From Bacteroidota bacterium (lineage in GTDB: Bacteria > Bacteroidota > Bacteroidia > Chitinophagales > UBA2359), in the NCBI GenBank assembly GCA_020629895.1, contig JAHDCM010000171.1, positions 1-7,737 on the forward strand: DNA of 7,737 nucleotides, read 5' to 3'. Below the pieces are notes generated by a model. It had not been told where the DNA came from. It saw only the letters and a program-made list of their open reading frames with translations, and did not search any database. Below, piece by piece: positions 5,820-7,737 of this stretch. The first letter of the stretch is position 1. Every line of letters begins with the position of its first letter. Position numbers and translations under genes: made by a program.

Positions 5820-7737
5820 ATGGCTAATACAAATGATTATAGTGCCAACTTTAATACCTACTTCGTAGATGGTACTAATATATGTTACTGGCAAGATACT
5901 TCCTACCCTTCTTTAAATGCTCTCCTGCAACTAATGATTGCTTTAAAACGTGAAAAGGGAAAATCTTTTTATTGTGTATTTGATGCCAATACACATTATA
6001 AACTTCCTGAAAACGAAAAGGATATTTATCGCAAACTACTGACGAATAAAGACTACATCTATCAAGTAGCAGGCGGTAAAAGAGCTGATGACTTTGTATT
6101 AGAACTTGCTGATGCTTACAATGCTCCTGTAATTAGTAATGATAATTACAATGATCCCAAATACGATAAGTATAACTGGAAATCAAGAGAAGCAGTACCG
6201 ACCCGTTTGTTTATGGGCGAAGTATTACCTGTTTTGGGTAATCAACATCTTATTCTTTCTGACCTAGAAGTACATGTGGTTCTAAAAGAATCAACCGAAG
6301 AATTATATGACCAACTTGTAGAACTCATTAAACCTGAGCCAGACAAATTTTATGGAAAGATTCGTTATTTCAATAAAGCAGAAGGTTGGGGACGCATCAG
6401 TTATGAAACAGATGTCTTCTACCATAAATCTTCCATTCTCCAACAGCGAGAGTTAAATGTGGGGCAAAATGTAGAGTTTGTATTAGGGGAAAATGAAAAA
6501 GGACTTTTCGCCCAATCTATTATTCCAACCGAAGCTCCTACACTAGGTAAAATGTACACCGGTTTGGTAGAAACTTATGATACTCAAAAACTATTGGGAA
6601 TTATCAAAGTAAATGGTTCTGATCAAACTGTATTCTTCTACAAATCTTATTTCTTAGAAGAAGCGCAAGAAGATATCAGAGTTGGTCTTCCTGTTAAGTT
6701 TGTCATTGGAAAAAATAGTAAGGGAGCCTGTGCAAAAGAAATTAGTGTTTCTAAAGCAGGACTGAAAATCAGAAAACTGGAGGAGCGTATCCAAGAACTG
6801 GAAAACGCAATAAAGTCAAGGGATAACACCATTTCTCAATTGCGCAAAAGTCGCTCTGGTGAAGAAAGCAAAGAAGGGAATCGCAATAACCGAACAAACA
6901 ACAAACAACAAGCTTCAAATGGAAAAGCCACTCCATCTAAAGCAAGTGCTAATGGGAACGCGAAAAAGGAACAAGGCAGCAACAAACGCCCTCCTAACCA
7001 ACCATCTAACAAGCAACAAACCAATAATAGTAAGCCTAAACCACAGGTAGAAGCCAAGAAAACAAATCCTCAAAAAGATTCTAAAAATAATGTAAAAGCC
7101 CCTGAGAAAGGTAAACGAGAGGAAGGTAAACCAGTAGATGCAACTTCTAAAAATAAAAAAGGAGCAAATCCTTCCAATAATGGACAGAAAGAGACGCCAA
7201 AGAAGCCATCTCCTATTATTGTTATTAACAAAAAAGAAGGTACGCCTCCTAAAGGACAGTCACCTAAACCAACACCTAAAAAGGATAAACAGACACCTGT
7301 TGTAGAGGCTAAAAAGCAAACAGAAACACTACAAAAACAACCCAAAGTTCCAACTAAGGAAGTGGCAAAGAATGTTACCCCAACTCCTCCTAAAAGAAGA
7401 GAAGAAAAAGCACCTTCTGCAAAAACAAATCCTTCTGTAAAATCTGAAGCAAAACAAACACCTCCAAAGAAGGAGGCAGCGAAAAAACCAGCTCCAAAGA
7501 AGCAACCTGGAAACAAACCACCTGTTACCTCTTCTGGAATTATCTATCTCAAAAAGAAATCACCAGTAGCGAAAGAAACTGCTCCAAAGAAAGAGGCAGC
7601 GAAAAAGCCAGTAGCGAAAGAAACTGCTCCAAAGAAGGAGGCAGCGAAAAAGCCAGTGGCAAAAGAAACTGCTCCAAAGAAGGAGGCAGCGAAAAAGCCA
7701 GTAGCAAAAGAAACTGCTCCAAAGAAAGAGGCAGCGA
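5820..7737 (+). CDS. NYN-domain ribonuclease (Regnase/ZC3H12A-like) with two cold-shock-type domains and a Lys/Pro-rich tail; partial, 3' end beyond the window
   Basis: The 639 visible residues begin at the first ATG after an in-frame stop at 5775-5777. Residues 13-137 form an NYN/PIN-like nuclease of the Regnase type. Asp17 and Asn20 (VDGTN), Asp90 and Asp91 (ADDFVLELA), and Asp108 and Asp112 (SNDNYND) match the order and spacing of the metal-binding acidic site of Regnase-1, so the enzyme should cleave RNA. Residues 177-235 are a cold-shock domain with EGWGRI and DVFYHKSSI in place of RNP1 and RNP2. Residues 244-310 look like a second, more diverged copy (LLGIIKV, TVFFYKS). A coiled coil follows at 315-343. 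From about 345 onward the chain is low-complexity, rich in Lys, Pro, Ala and Asn, probably disordered and nucleic-acid binding, and it ends in 15-residue repeats. No signal peptide or membrane segment is seen, so it should be cytosolic. Upstream bases are A/T-rich with no Shine-Dalgarno. RNA targets and any link to the divergent operon are unknown. Confidence 0.92.
   Translation, partial: MANTNDYSANFNTYFVDGTNICYWQDTSYPSLNALLQLMIALKREKGKSFYCVFDANTHYKLPENEKDIYRKLLTNKDYIYQVAGGKRADDFVLELADAYNAPVISNDNYNDPKYDKYNWKSREAVPTRLFMGEVLPVLGNQHLILSDLEVHVVLKESTEELYDQLVELIKPEPDKFYGKIRYFNKAEGWGRISYETDVFYHKSSILQQRELNVGQNVEFVLGENEKGLFAQSIIPTEAPTLGKMYTGLVETYDTQKLLGIIKVNGSDQTVFFYKSYFLEEAQEDIRVGLPVKFVIGKNSKGACAKEISVSKAGLKIRKLEERIQELENAIKSRDNTISQLRKSRSGEESKEGNRNNRTNNKQQASNGKATPSKASANGNAKKEQGSNKRPPNQPSNKQQTNNSKPKPQVEAKKTNPQKDSKNNVKAPEKGKREEGKPVDATSKNKKGANPSNNGQKETPKKPSPIIVINKKEGTPPKGQSPKPTPKKDKQTPVVEAKKQTETLQKQPKVPTKEVAKNVTPTPPKRREEKAPSAKTNPSVKSEAKQTPPKKEAAKKPAPKKQPGNKPPVTSSGIIYLKKKSPVAKETAPKKEAAKKPVAKETAPKKEAAKKPVAKETAPKKEAAKKPVAKETAPKKEAA
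7563..7737 (+). repeat. 45-bp in-frame tandem repeat encoding PVAKETAPKKEAAKK
   Basis: Complete copies at 7563-7607, 7608-7652 and 7653-7697 and a partial copy at 7698-7737 run out of the window. The copies differ at only a few bases, all third codon positions (gta/gtg, gcg/gca, aaa/aag), so the 15-residue peptide is unchanged. A decayed relative (PPKKEAAKKPAPKK) lies upstream at about 7461-7500. Copy number can change by recombination without shifting the frame. The composition resembles histone H1-like and AlgP-like Lys/Pro/Ala tails, which suggests nucleic-acid binding; this is inference. Confidence 0.92.

Noticed and set aside
7070..7516. 148-codon minus-strand open frame rich in Phe and Gly
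   Set aside because: It is the mirror of the Lys/Pro/Ala codons of the ribonuclease tail, and the plus-strand reading carries a clear protein with silent-site variation.

Overview
The window looks like accessory chromosomal DNA from a member of the Bacteroidota. The evidence is AT-rich intergenic DNA, start codons with no Shine-Dalgarno sequence, two promoter-like sites of the TAnnTTTG type, and an intergenic repeat style typical of large-genome Bacteroidota. Saprospiria-like relatives are a guess. No tRNA, rRNA, transposase or CRISPR array is visible.

Layout. Positions 1-320 are non-coding and very structured: a 16-bp tandem repeat (1-63), a roughly 140-nt element that folds into a long nested rod (about 101-243), and a 32-bp-stem inverted repeat (245-310) that starts 10 bp beyond a stop codon. 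Positions 321-5046 hold a two-gene operon on the minus strand. The first gene (5046 to 2194) encodes a 950-residue ATPase-like protein with all the ordered motifs of the Hsp70/actin fold. The second (2243 to 321) overlaps it by 50 bp and encodes a roughly 640-residue membrane-anchored protein with a signal peptide, one transmembrane helix and a large helical cytoplasmic part. Positions 5047-5819 are a 773-bp AT-rich divergent regulatory region with a candidate promoter for each side and several inverted repeats. From 5820 to the right edge a plus-strand gene, cut by the window end, encodes a Regnase/ZC3H12A-like NYN ribonuclease fused to two cold-shock-type domains, a coiled coil and a long Lys/Pro/Ala tail that ends in 45-bp tandem repeats.

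How the parts may work together. The 50-bp overlap suggests that the cytosolic Hsp70/actin-like protein and the membrane protein act as a pair, for example an ATP-driven machine docked at the inner membrane through the helical cytoplasmic domain. The RNase gene is transcribed divergently and may be functionally independent; its architecture suggests an RNA-cleaving or RNA-quality-control enzyme. The link between the two transcription units is inference from shared regulatory DNA only. The ATPase/membrane-protein pair is the best candidate for an undescribed system here; the NYN-CSD-CSD ribonuclease is the best-supported functional assignment.
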